This document shows, piece by piece, positions 26,491-34,499 of a DNA stretch of 64,000 nt (its first letter is position 1; each line of letters opens with the position of its first letter). The position numbers and the translations under genes were made by a program. Below the pieces are notes generated by a model. It saw only the letters and a program-made list of their open reading frames with translations, ran no database searches and was not told where the DNA came from. The stretch comes from Caulobacter sp. NIBR1757 (lineage in GTDB: Bacteria > Pseudomonadota > Alphaproteobacteria > Caulobacterales > Caulobacteraceae): positions 4,166,501-4,230,500 of the forward strand of contig NZ_CP115463.1 of assembly GCF_027912495.1 (NCBI RefSeq), written 5' to 3'.

Positions 26491-27273
26491 ATGGATCTCA
26501 GCAACGCATCGGCCCTCGTCACCGGCGGGGCCGGCGGTTTCGGCAGCGCCACGGTGCGCCGCCTCGCCCAGCGCGGGGCACGGGTGGTCATCGCTGACGT
26601 GCACGCCGACCGGGGCGAGGCGCTGGCGAAGGAAGTCGGCAATGGCGCGGTCTTCGTCCACACCGACATCATGAGCGAAGACAGCATCGCCGAGGCCGTG
26701 GCCAAGGCCGTGTCGCTGGCGCCCCTGCGCGCCGCTGTGGTGGTGCATGGCGGACCGCCGGCCCCGGGCTCGACCGGGCCGGCGCGGACGGTGAACCGCG
26801 AGGGCAAGCGGCTGCCGCTGTCGCAGTTCATGCACACGGTGAACGTCTACCTCAACAGCGCCTTCGCGGTGACCAGCCAGGCGGCCGAGGCCATGGCCGC
26901 CAACGAGCCGCTGGAGTCCAACCAGCGCGGCGTCGTCATCAACACCGCCTCCATCGCCGGCTACGAAGGCCAGCCCGGTCAGGCGGCCTATTCGGCGGCC
27001 AAGGGCGGCATCATCGGGATGACCCTGACCGTGGCGCGGGATCTCGCGCCGCTGGGCATCCGGGCCGTGGCCATCGCGCCGGGCACCTTCCTGACCCTGG
27101 CCTATTCCTCGCGGATGACCGACGAACAGGCCCAGGCCCACTGGGGGCCGATGGTGCCCAACCCCAAGCGGATGGGTGATCCGGACGAGTACGGCATTCT
27201 CGCCGGCCACATCTGCGACAACGACTTCCTGAACGGCACGACGATCCGACTGGACGGCGCGCAGCGGTTCTAG
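26491..27273 (+). CDS. SDR oxidoreductase, 3-hydroxyacyl-CoA dehydrogenase type-2-like
   Basis: 260 residues from the ATG at 26491, preceded by a GGAGG ribosome site. The nucleotide motif is TGGAGGFGSATVRRL (about residues 10-24), D-x-x in VIADVHADRG favours NAD. NTASIAGYEGQPGQAAYSAAKGG contains the Ser/Tyr/Lys catalytic set. The sequence most resembles HSD17B10-type enzymes that oxidise 3-hydroxy-2-methylacyl-CoA or related esters, which would fit the CoA-transferase upstream. The gene is bracketed by two REP-like pairs. Confidence 0.82.
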   Translation: MDLSNASALVTGGAGGFGSATVRRLAQRGARVVIADVHADRGEALAKEVGNGAVFVHTDIMSEDSIAEAVAKAVSLAPLRAAVVVHGGPPAPGSTGPARTVNREGKRLPLSQFMHTVNVYLNSAFAVTSQAAEAMAANEPLESNQRGVVINTASIAGYEGQPGQAAYSAAKGGIIGMTLTVARDLAPLGIRAVAIAPGTFLTLAYSSRMTDEQAQAHWGPMVPNPKRMGDPDEYGILAGHICDNDFLNGTTIRLDGAQRF

Positions 27274-27276
27274 GGT

Positions 27277-27440
27277 GGGGACGGGTTGGCCGCCTTGCGG
27301 CCTACCTGTCCCCGGCTTGCGCAGGAGGTCGATGACGGGCGCGCTCCAGACGCCTGGGCGCGAACCGGCTGGATCGAAGGTGGGTCAGCGGTCGGTGCTG
27401 ACCGGGGACAGGTAGGCCGCTTCGCGGCCAACCGGTCCCC
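27277..27440. repeat. REP-like inverted pair (BIME) between SDR and XdhC genes
   Basis: Left arm 27277-27313 is nearly identical to the arm at 26248 (beta flank GGCTTGCGC). Right arm 27404-27440 is an alpha arm (GGTGCTGACC flank). The element begins 3 bp after the SDR stop codon and its right arm encodes the C-terminal residues of the convergent XdhC-like protein. Confidence 0.88.
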
Positions 27441-28329
27441 CCGCATGGCGGACGGCGATGACCTCTCCGACCACGGCCACGGCGATCTCCCACGGGGCCT
27501 TGCCGCCGAGGTCGAGGCCGATGGGGGCGCGCAGCCGCTGAAGCTGGCTCTCGGTGATCCCGGCCGCGCGCAGGCGGTCCAGCCGTTCGCCAAGCCGGCG
27601 GCGGGCGCCGAGCAGGCCGACGTAGGGGGCGTCGGACGGCAGGGCGGTGGTCAGGGCCGCGTGATCGATGTCCATGTCGTGGCCGCAGATGGCGACGGCG
27701 GTCCAGGCGTCCAGACCGACGGCAGAGAGCGCCTGCGCCGGCTCGTCCCGGCGGTAGGCGACATTGGCCAACGGGCAGGCGATCGGGCCACGCGGGCGGA
27801 TGAGCGTGGTTTCGAAGCCGGACTGGGCCCCGAGGGTGGCGGCAGCCAGGGCGGTGGGGTCGGCGCCGAGGACGATAAGCTTCCAGACCGGCTCATAGGT
27901 CAGGGACAAGCCGCCGGCCGTCGTGAACCCGGCGGTCCGCCTTGCGTCCATGGCCGCGAGGACGGCGCCGACCTGGGCGTCGTCGGGCAGGAGGCGCTGC
28001 AGCTCGATCTCGATCCGGGCGCCACACAGCAGGCGGATGTCGGGCCAGGGGCTGCCCTCGCCATAGACCAGGCGGAGCGGCTCGCCGTCCTCAAGGCAGG
28101 CGGCGGCGTGCAGGGCGACGTCGCCCTCGACGCAGCCGCCCGACAGAAAACCGCTGACGAAGTCGCGGCCGAAGACCATCTGGGCGCCGACCGGGCGCGG
28201 GCCGCCGCCGCCGAGCGCAACGATGGTGGCCATGACCGCGGGCTCGCCGGCCGCGCGCAGGGCGCGCAGGGCGGGCCGCTGGTCGTCGGCGAGGCCATAC
28301 AGAGGCCAGTCTGGAAGCGCTTGGATCAC
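27385..28329 (-). CDS. XdhC family protein (molybdenum enzyme accessory)
   Basis: About 314 residues if it begins at the GTG at 28329 (VIQALPDWPLYGLADDQRPA); in-frame ATGs at 28389 and 28410 are alternatives. The XdhC/CoxI N-terminal domain shows VMATIVALGGGGPRPVGAQM and SGGCVEGDVALHAA. The C-terminal Rossmann part has KLIVLGADPTALAAATLGAQ and YVGLLGARRRLGERLDRLR. Family members deliver or sulfurate molybdenum cofactor for xanthine dehydrogenase-type enzymes, none of which is nearby. The last ~17 residues, ending AAYLSPVSTDR, are encoded by REP arm 27404-27440 and its alpha flank. Confidence 0.78.
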   Translation of the reverse strand: MIQALPDWPLYGLADDQRPALRALRAAGEPAVMATIVALGGGGPRPVGAQMVFGRDFVSGFLSGGCVEGDVALHAAACLEDGEPLRLVYGEGSPWPDIRLLCGARIEIELQRLLPDDAQVGAVLAAMDARRTAGFTTAGGLSLTYEPVWKLIVLGADPTALAAATLGAQSGFETTLIRPRGPIACPLANVAYRRDEPAQALSAVGLDAWTAVAICGHDMDIDHAALTTALPSDAPYVGLLGARRRLGERLDRLRAAGITESQLQRLRAPIGLDLGGKAPWEIAVAVVGEVIAVRHAGGPVGREAAYLSPVSTDR

Positions 28330-28425
28330 CCCCCATGTTAACCCCAGCGAAACGCTTCGGGCACCCTCCCTTAAGGTGTTGGCGCGCATGGTTGCCGCTG
28401 AGTTCACCATGAGGGCGAGGCAGCC

Positions 28426-29493
28426 ATGCCCAACGCCGCTTTCACCGCCGACCGCTTTGTCCGCCGCGCGCCCAGCCGGCCGGTCGCCGCCGGTTGCCGG
28501 CTGACCGACGAGGACGGCGCCGTCCGCATCGACTTCGACATGGCCGGCGGGGCGGTGCTGCTGGGCCACGCCCATCCCCGCATCGAGGCCGCCGTCGCGG
28601 CCGGCAAGGCCACGGCGACGGACGCCGCCGCCGCCCTCTCATCCCTGCTGCCGCGCCGCCCGGCCGTCGCCCTCTGCGCCGAGGAGGGCCAGGCCCTGCC
28701 CGCCGCCGTCGCCGCCGCCCGCAAGGTCACCGGCTGCCGGCGGGTCGCCGTCTGGGATCCCAAGGGCGGGGTCTGCAACGGCGAGACCGACCTGGCCGCC
28801 GTGCTGGTCGATCCGCTCGGCATGACCCCCGGCCAGCTGCGGCTGGCCCGCAAGGCGGCGACCGCCGCCGGCGCCCTGCTGATCTTCGACGAAGGCTCCA
28901 GCGGCTTCCGCGTCCACGCCCAGGGCGTGCAGGGCCTCTCCAACGTGCGGCCGGACTTTTCCGTGTTCGGGGCCGGCATCGCCAACGGCCGGCCGATCGG
29001 CGCCATCACCGGCAGCGACGACCTGATCGCCGCCCTCGATCCCGAAGACCTGCCCGCCCCGCGCGGCGACAGCCTCGCCGCCGCCACGGCCACCCTGGAA
29101 ACCCTCGGCATCGCCCCGGTCGCGCCGCACCTGCAGGTGCTGGGCGCCGAGATTCAGACCGAGGTCGAGAGCCTGATCAAACGCGCCGGCGCGGCCCGCG
29201 TTTTCACCCTGGCCGGCGATCCGACCCTGCCCACCCCGCTGTTCGCCGCCCCGATCCTCGAAGGGCTGTGGATGCGGGAGATGACGGCCCGGGGCCTGAT
29301 CGTCGTCGGGCCGCATGCCCTGAGCGCCGCCCATGGCGAGGTCGAGGTGGCCGCCCTGGTCGATGCCTACGCCGCCGTGCTGCCGGCCATGATGGCCCGC
29401 AACCTGGCCGAAATCTTCGCCCGGCCCCGGCCGGTCTTCGACCCCCTGTATTCGAGTCCCAGTCATCTGGCCGCTCCAGAAGGACGCGCATGA
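28426..29493 (+). CDS. Class-III aminotransferase (GSAM-like) homologue lacking the PLP lysine
   Basis: 355 residues. The fold is recognisable from LLIFDEGSSGFRVHAQGVQG (conserved Asp155 and GFR) and VRPDFSVFGAGIANGRPIGA, which aligns with the PD....GK...G.P.GA block of glutamate-1-semialdehyde aminomutases and sugar aminotransferases. The Schiff-base lysine is Ala183 here. The SGTEA phosphate-binding motif is also absent (CAEEGQALPAAVAAARKVTG in that place), and the protein is about 70-80 residues short. It is probably not a normal PLP aminotransferase. It overlaps the next gene (ATGA) and precedes an SpsF-like gene, suggesting a role in surface or flagellin glycan synthesis. Confidence 0.75.
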   Translation: MPNAAFTADRFVRRAPSRPVAAGCRLTDEDGAVRIDFDMAGGAVLLGHAHPRIEAAVAAGKATATDAAAALSSLLPRRPAVALCAEEGQALPAAVAAARKVTGCRRVAVWDPKGGVCNGETDLAAVLVDPLGMTPGQLRLARKAATAAGALLIFDEGSSGFRVHAQGVQGLSNVRPDFSVFGAGIANGRPIGAITGSDDLIAALDPEDLPAPRGDSLAAATATLETLGIAPVAPHLQVLGAEIQTEVESLIKRAGAARVFTLAGDPTLPTPLFAAPILEGLWMREMTARGLIVVGPHALSAAHGEVEVAALVDAYAAVLPAMMARNLAEIFARPRPVFDPLYSSPSHLAAPEGRA

Positions 29494-30368
29494 GTTTCCC
29501 CCTGTCCAAGCTCGGCCTCTCCGCCGCCCAGTTCGGGCTGGGCGGCAGCCCCAGCCCCCGCTCGCGTCCGCCCGAGGTGGAAGCGCGCGACATCCTGAAT
29601 ATCGCCGCCCGCGGCCAGCTGTCGGTGCTGGACGTCTCGGGCGTCTATGGCCGCGCCGAACAGATCCTCGGCGACCTGATCCCGCGTCCGTCCTCCTTCC
29701 GCCTGACCCTCAACAGCGTCCGCGCCGACCGGGGCCCGGACTTCGTCGAACAGGAGGCGCGCGCCTCTCTGCGCCGGCTGGCCGTCGAGCGGGCCGACGC
29801 CATCGTCGTGCCGAGCGTCGGCGAGCTGTTCGGCCCGCACGGCATGGCCCTGTGGGACCGGCTGCAGGCGCTGAAGAGTCAGGGGCTGTTCGCCCGCATC
29901 GGCATCTCGGTGCATGCCTCGGACGATCCCTGCGGCGTCGCCCGGCGCTTCAAGCCGGACCTGGTGCAGGCCCCCGCCTCCCTGCTCGACCAGCGGCTGC
30001 TGGTCGATGGCTCGCTGGCGCGCATCGCCGCCATGGGCATCGAGGTGCAACTGCGCTCGGTCTTCCTCAACGGCCTGCTCTTCCTGCCGCCCGACCGGGT
30101 GCCCGCCACCCTGAAGGGCGCCGCCGGGCGTCTGTCGCGCGTGCGCCGGATGATCGCCGAGGGCCGCAGCGATCCCCTGCAGGCGGCGCTGGGCTTTGCC
30201 CTGTCGCGCCCGGAGGCCTCCGCCGTTCTGGTCAGCCCCACCACCGCCGCCGAGTTGTCGGCCATCATCGCCGCCGCCGCCAGCCCGCCGCCTGATCTCA
30301 ACTGGGACGACATGGCCCTCGATGACCCTGTCGCCCTCGATTCCGGGAGCAGCTGGGCCGCCGCGTAA
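29490..30368 (+). CDS. Aldo/keto reductase-like protein with altered active site
   Basis: 292 residues, TIM-barrel AKR pattern: LGLSAAQFGLGG at the start, SVLDVSGVYGRAEQILGDLI with the expected Asp48 and Tyr53, ASLRRLAVERADAIVVPSV, and a C-terminal ALGFALSRPEASAVLVSPTT cofactor-side motif. The catalytic lysine position falls in RLTLNSVR (no lysine) and the histidine position in VVPSV (no histidine). The tetrad therefore seems incomplete. It starts in the stop codon of the upstream gene and lies 47 bp before the cytidylyltransferase, so the three are one operon. Confidence 0.75.
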   Translation: MSFPLSKLGLSAAQFGLGGSPSPRSRPPEVEARDILNIAARGQLSVLDVSGVYGRAEQILGDLIPRPSSFRLTLNSVRADRGPDFVEQEARASLRRLAVERADAIVVPSVGELFGPHGMALWDRLQALKSQGLFARIGISVHASDDPCGVARRFKPDLVQAPASLLDQRLLVDGSLARIAAMGIEVQLRSVFLNGLLFLPPDRVPATLKGAAGRLSRVRRMIAEGRSDPLQAALGFALSRPEASAVLVSPTTAAELSAIIAAAASPPPDLNWDDMALDDPVALDSGSSWAAA

Positions 30369-30415
30369 AAACGCGAACAGAAGCCTGGCGCGCCGCTCAG
30401 AAGGAGCAAACGCCC

Positions 30416-31120
30416 ATGATCCTCGCCATCCTGCAGGCCCGCATGGCCAGCCAGCGCATGCCCGGCAAGGCCTTGGCCAGCCTGGCCGGGCAGCCGATGA
30501 TCCAGCGCCAGATCGAGCGGCTGCGCGCCGCCCGCACCCTGTCGCGCATCGTCGTCGCCACCAGTGTCGAGGCCAGCGACGACCCGCTGGCCGCCTTCCT
30601 CGTCTCGCGGGGACAGGCCGTCTTTCGCGGCGCGCCGGTCGACCTGCTCGGCCGCTACGCCCGCTGCGCGGAGAGCAACGCCGGTGTGACGCATGTCGTG
30701 CGGATCAAGGGCGACGCCCCCTTCGTCGATCCGGCCATCGTCGACAAGGCCGTCCGCATCGCCCTCGACAGCGGCGCCGACTATGTCGCCAACCGCGGCT
30801 GGTTCGGTTTTCCCAAGGGCATGGAGGTCGAGGTCATCGCCGCCCCGGCCCTGATCGCCGCCGCATGCGCGCCGCGCGACCCCGAAGCCCGCACCTCGCC
30901 GACCGCCTTCCTGCGGGCCGACCCGGTGCGCTGGCGGCACGCCAATTTCGCGGCGCCGCGCGACCTGTCCAATCTGGACTGGCGGGTGAAGACCCATGCC
31001 GACATGACCTTCGCGCGGGGGGTCTACGCGGCGCTTCACGGGGCCGATCCGGCGTTCGCGATGCGGGATGTGCTGGACCTGACGGGCGGCCGCCAGGATG
31101 TGGCGAAGTACGCGGCGTAA
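30416..31120 (+). CDS. SpsF-like cytidylyltransferase
   Basis: 234 residues with the nucleotide-sugar transferase start ILAILQARMASQRMPGKAL (about residues 2-20). RIVVATSVEASDDPL, FRGAPVDLLGRYARCAE and the metal-binding VRIKGDAPFVDPAIVD follow. This matches SpsF and the CMP-sugar synthetases of nonulosonate-type pathways, activating an acidic sugar with CTP. An AGAAGGAG ribosome site precedes the ATG. Company with an aminotransferase-like and an AKR-like gene is typical of flagellin or polysaccharide sugar clusters, though no NeuB-type synthase is in view. Confidence 0.85.
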   Translation: MILAILQARMASQRMPGKALASLAGQPMIQRQIERLRAARTLSRIVVATSVEASDDPLAAFLVSRGQAVFRGAPVDLLGRYARCAESNAGVTHVVRIKGDAPFVDPAIVDKAVRIALDSGADYVANRGWFGFPKGMEVEVIAAPALIAAACAPRDPEARTSPTAFLRADPVRWRHANFAAPRDLSNLDWRVKTHADMTFARGVYAALHGADPAFAMRDVLDLTGGRQDVAKYAA

Positions 31121-31122
31121 GA

Positions 31123-31271
31123 TCCTCCCCCATCGGGGGAGGGGGACCATCGCGCAGCGATGGTGGAGGGGGTCCCCACCGGCGGTTCAGCCGCAAACAG
31201 TTTTACCCGAGACGGAGGCGGTGACCCCCTCCGTCAGCGGCTTCGCCGCTGCCACCTCCCCCGAGGGGGAC
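31123..31271. repeat. GGGGGAGGGGGACC-type inverted-arm intergenic element (copy 1)
   Basis: The left part reads TCCTCCCCC...GGGGGAGGGGGACCATCG with a GCGATGGTGGAGGGGGT arm; the right part is the mirror image (ACCCCCTCCGTCAGCGGC, then GCCGCTGCCACCTCCCCC). Each half is a hairpin and they are separated by about 60 bp of spacer. A second member is at 41703-41915. This element and the following terminator fill the 301-bp gap between the converging spsF-like and btuB-like genes. Confidence 0.7.
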
Positions 31272-31285
31272 GACCAAAACGAAAT

Positions 31286-31316
31286 GAGCCCGCCAACGGG
31301 GGGAGTTGGCGGGCTC
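31286..31316 (-). terminator. Intrinsic terminator of the btuB-like gene
   Basis: A perfect 12-bp stem (GAGCCCGCCAAC and GTTGGCGGGCTC) with a 7-nt loop. Reading on the reverse strand it is followed by ATTTCGTTTT, a T-rich tail, and it lies 105 bp beyond the btuB-like stop codon. Confidence 0.75.
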
Positions 31317-31421
31317 TTGGAAACCGCCCTGGGTTTCGGGGGGGCGTAATCGGGCGGCTTCGATGAGTAAACACCGGTCCGCCAATTGCGTTCCGAACCC
31401 AGGGACTCTTTTCAGCCGAAA

Positions 31422-33245
31422 TCAGTTGCGGAAGCGGATGCCGATATAGGCGGCGCGTCCGGCTTCGCCGTAGCCGAGGCTTTCCTGATAGTTCTCGTCG
31501 GTCAGGTTCTCGATGCGGGCGGTGAAGGTGACCGCCTCGTTCAGCGTCCAGCCGCCAGCCAGGTCGGCGGTGACGAAGCCGTCGCGGGTCTCGCTGGCGA
31601 AGGTCGAGGGGTTGCTGTCAGCCTGTTCGCCCTCGGCCCGGAGGGTCAGCAAGGCGTTGAAGCGGTCGTTGCTCCAGCCGAGGCTGACGGCGCCGGCATG
31701 CTCCGGAACGCGCAGTAGACGCGCGCCCGTCGCCTCGTTGACGGCGTCGGTATAGGCGTAGTTCGCCTTGATCAGGAACTGGCCCAGATTGAGTTCGCCG
31801 GTGACCGTGACCCCGGTGCTGAGCGTCTCGTCGATATTCACATAGCGCCCTGTCCCGTAGGAGATCTGGTCCTCGACCTGCAGCCGGTAGCCGGTGGCCT
31901 GGAGGAAGACCCGGTCGTCGGGCGAGCGCCAGGAGAGGCCGAGGTCCCAGCCTTCGGCGGTTTCCGGCTTCAGCCCGACCGAGGGACCGGCCGGGAAGCA
32001 GAAGTCGCAGACCGTCTGGCTGATGGTCGGGGTCTTGTAGCCCTGGCCCCAGCTGGCCTGGGCCGCGAATCCGGCGCCAATCGCCCAGGTCGCCGAGACG
32101 CGGGCCGTGGTCTTGGCCTCGAACTCATCGGGATTGTCGTAGCGCAGGGCGCCCGACAGGGTCAGCGGCTCGACCGGCGAGAAGCGGATGACGCCGAAGG
32201 CCGAGGTCGAGCCCAGGTCGGCCTTGGCGCCGGTGCTGACCGATGCCTCGGTGTCGTCGCGCTCGACCCCGACCACGAAGGCCAGCGGATCGCCCGCCCC
32301 GCCCCGGCCGGCGGTGTAGCGGATGGTGCTGCGGTCAGCCTCGTAGGAGGACGAGAAGGACGAGATGTTGTCCCGCTGGATGTCATAGAGATCGACCGAC
32401 AGGCTGTGGTCGAGACCGATAACGTCCTCGGCCTTCAGCCGGGCGAAGCCGGACCAGGCCTCGGCCTTGGCGCGGTCGGCGGTGTCGCCGAAGGCGAAGA
32501 AGGCATCGTAGCCGTCGATATCGACATCGTATGCGTTGTAGCGGACGCGGCCGTCGAGGCTGACCTTGTCGCTGAGGTCGAAGCGGCCGTTGACCGACAC
32601 CGTCCAGCTTTCCAGGCCGTCGTCCTCGGAGCCATTGGCGGCCTTCGAGACGCCATCGCTCCTGTAGCCGGCCACGGAGCCGCCGACGGCGAAGCGGTCG
32701 GTGACGATGCCGCCGGCGGCGCTGGCGCGGATCGTCGAGAAGCTGCCGCCCTCGAGGTTCAGGCGATAGCCGTTCAGGTCCCGGCTGGTGAAGCTGATCA
32801 CCCCGCCGATGGCGTCCGAGCCCCAGAGCGACCCCTGCGGCCCTTCGAGGATCTCGATGCGCGCGATATCGGCCAGGTCGAAGGCCGCGAAGTCGAAGCC
32901 GCCGTTGGGGCTGGAGGCGTCGTTCTGGACGACGCCGTCGAGCAGCACCAGGGTCTTGTCGCCGGCCGCGCCGCGGGTGCGGACGGTGGTGACGCCGCCG
33001 AAGCCGCCATTGCGGCTGAGCGACAGGCCGGGGGTGGTGGTCAGCAGGTCGGCGGCGAAGATGGCCTGGCGGCGGTCGATGTCCTCGTCGGTGATGACGG
33101 TCAGGCCGAGCACCTCTTGAGGCTCGGTCGGCAGCCGGGTGACGATCACGGCGTCGACGTCGCCCTCGTCGGCGTCCGCGGCATAGGCGGCGGACGAGAG
33201 CAGGGCCAGGGAACTGGCGGCCAGAAGCAGGGGAGTGAAACGCAT
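31422..33245 (-). CDS. btuB: TonB-dependent vitamin B12 receptor, BtuB-like
   Basis: 607 residues with a signal peptide (about 1-22, AAYAADAD). A TonB-box-like DVDAVIVT lies near residues 29-36. The plug domain has LLTTTPGLSLSRNGGFGG, TRGAAGDKTLVLLDGV and IEILEGPQGSLWGSDAIGGVI; the C-terminal barrel ends ENLTDENYQESLGYGEAGRAAYIGIRFRN with a terminal aromatic/Asn pattern typical of outer-membrane beta-barrels. The upstream cobalamin riboswitch supports uptake of cobalamin or a related corrinoid. The cobalamin-dependent mutase at 10218 gives one use for it. Confidence 0.92.
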   Translation of the reverse strand: MRFTPLLLAASSLALLSSAAYAADADEGDVDAVIVTRLPTEPQEVLGLTVITDEDIDRRQAIFAADLLTTTPGLSLSRNGGFGGVTTVRTRGAAGDKTLVLLDGVVQNDASSPNGGFDFAAFDLADIARIEILEGPQGSLWGSDAIGGVISFTSRDLNGYRLNLEGGSFSTIRASAAGGIVTDRFAVGGSVAGYRSDGVSKAANGSEDDGLESWTVSVNGRFDLSDKVSLDGRVRYNAYDVDIDGYDAFFAFGDTADRAKAEAWSGFARLKAEDVIGLDHSLSVDLYDIQRDNISSFSSSYEADRSTIRYTAGRGGAGDPLAFVVGVERDDTEASVSTGAKADLGSTSAFGVIRFSPVEPLTLSGALRYDNPDEFEAKTTARVSATWAIGAGFAAQASWGQGYKTPTISQTVCDFCFPAGPSVGLKPETAEGWDLGLSWRSPDDRVFLQATGYRLQVEDQISYGTGRYVNIDETLSTGVTVTGELNLGQFLIKANYAYTDAVNEATGARLLRVPEHAGAVSLGWSNDRFNALLTLRAEGEQADSNPSTFASETRDGFVTADLAGGWTLNEAVTFTARIENLTDENYQESLGYGEAGRAAYIGIRFRN

Positions 33246-33387
33246 GGCGCGTTCTCCTTTTCAAAGGAGCCCGCGCGGCGCCGCGTGGCGGGGATCAGGC
33301 AAGCGACAACGTCGGCGCGCCGGCCGACGGTCGCTTCAACGGGAGCCCCCGCGCCGACAGCCTGGACCCGGGCCACGGACGAACGAC

Positions 33388-33570
33388 GACGGCGGCAGGT
33401 CTCCTGGCTTGCGGGTCATAAGGTTCGCATCGTCGCCTTCCCGGTTTCCCAGTGGCGCCCTCTCCCGTGAAGGAGAAGGACCGATGCGGCCCTCGCCGCT
33501 GACAGTTGCGGGCACAGCGGGGGATTCACACCCCCTTCCCTCTTGGCCCCCGATCTGGGGGACCGCCTGG
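33388..33570 (-). promoter_or_regulatory. Cobalamin riboswitch
   Basis: On the reverse strand the conserved elements occur in order: GAGGGAAG...GGTGTGAATCCCCC, CTGTGCCCGCAACTG, the B12-box core GCCACTGGGAAACC, and the 3' element AAGCCAGGAGACCTGCC. Paired regions close around them. It ends about 140 nt before the btuB-like ATG at 33245 and should repress that gene when adenosylcobalamin is abundant. The exact outer boundary is approximate. The 366-bp gap 33246-33611 is otherwise leader sequence. Confidence 0.93.
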
Positions 33571-33611
33571 CGCCTAGATGCTGCAAGGCGGCGAAGATGG
33601 CAAGGGCGGCG

Positions 33612-34448
33612 TCAGTACCAGCCGGCCGCCCGCAGGGCGCCGGCGTAGGCTCTGGAGACCGGGGCCTCGCCGCCGCCCTTCAGCGACAGGGTGGCCCGGC
33701 CGTCGCCGCGCCTGGCCCCGGTGACCGCCTCCCTGGCCACCCACCAGCTGCGATGGGTGCGGGCGCCCTCGATGCCCTCCAGCTCGGCGACGGCGTCAGA
33801 GAGGCGCATCAGGATCAGGTCCTGGCCCTTGCTGGTGTGGAGGCGCAGATAGTGGTCCTCGGCCTCGACCGCGTAGAGCTCGGCGCCGCGCAGCTTCGGC
33901 GGCAGGCGATCCATGAACCTCGGCGGCGCGGCGCCGGTGGGGGCGGCATGGGTCTCCTCCGGCTTCTTCTGGGCCAGGTAGTTGAGGGCCGTCATGGCCA
34001 CCGTGACGACCAGCACCGGCACGATGAACTGCGGAATACGCGAGACCGGCAGACCGCAGCGGCAGAAGAACAGGGTCGTGACCAACCAGATCAGCAGGGT
34101 CAGGGGCGGAGTCAGCAGCACCACGATCAGCCCTCCCTGCAGCCAGGGCCGCTCCTCCAGCCAGCCGAAACGATCCGTGAAGACCGAGATGCCGAGGCCG
34201 GTCAGCGAGCCGATCAGCATCATCAGCGTCCAGTAGATCAGCCGCGCCGTCAGGCTGCCGCCGCCGGTCTCGAAGGCGCCGGTCACCGCCAGGAAGACGC
34301 CGGCCAGCAGGGCCAGGACGACACCGCGCACATGGCGGTTGGCCCCAAAGCTCTGGGTGGCGGTGGTCATCCACGAAGCGTGAGCGGCGGGGCCTGTCCG
34401 TTCGCGAACGGGCGGCGTCGGCCCACGGCTTTGCGGCTGCGAGCTCAT
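33612..34448 (-). CDS. LytTR-domain transcriptional regulator with membrane sensor
   Basis: 278 residues (252 if it starts at the ATG at 34370). Four membrane segments occupy about residues 43-165 (RGVVLALLAGVFLAV, ARLIYWTLMMLIGSLTG, LIVVLLTPPLTLLIWLV, FIVPVLVVTVAM). The C-terminal LytTR DNA-binding domain has ELYAVEAEDHYLRLHTSKGQ, LILMRLSDAVAELEGIEGA and RTHRSWWVAREAV. Such single-chain membrane LytTR regulators are common in Caulobacterales and often control nearby operons. The start is uncertain. It is divergent from the DUF2141 gene. Confidence 0.85.
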   Translation of the reverse strand: MSSQPQSRGPTPPVRERTGPAAHASWMTTATQSFGANRHVRGVVLALLAGVFLAVTGAFETGGGSLTARLIYWTLMMLIGSLTGLGISVFTDRFGWLEERPWLQGGLIVVLLTPPLTLLIWLVTTLFFCRCGLPVSRIPQFIVPVLVVTVAMTALNYLAQKKPEETHAAPTGAAPPRFMDRLPPKLRGAELYAVEAEDHYLRLHTSKGQDLILMRLSDAVAELEGIEGARTHRSWWVAREAVTGARRGDGRATLSLKGGGEAPVSRAYAGALRAAGWY

Positions 34449-34499
34449 CGGAAGGCCGCCAAGGTCAGGGTCATCGCAACCCAGCCAAGGACACCGGCC

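Noticed and set aside
34390..34420. GGCCTGTCCGTTCGCGAACGGGC as another REP-like arm
   Set aside because: It has a TTCGCGAA centre and lacks the GGGGACAGGTAG foot and the CAACC arm, so it does not belong to the family.
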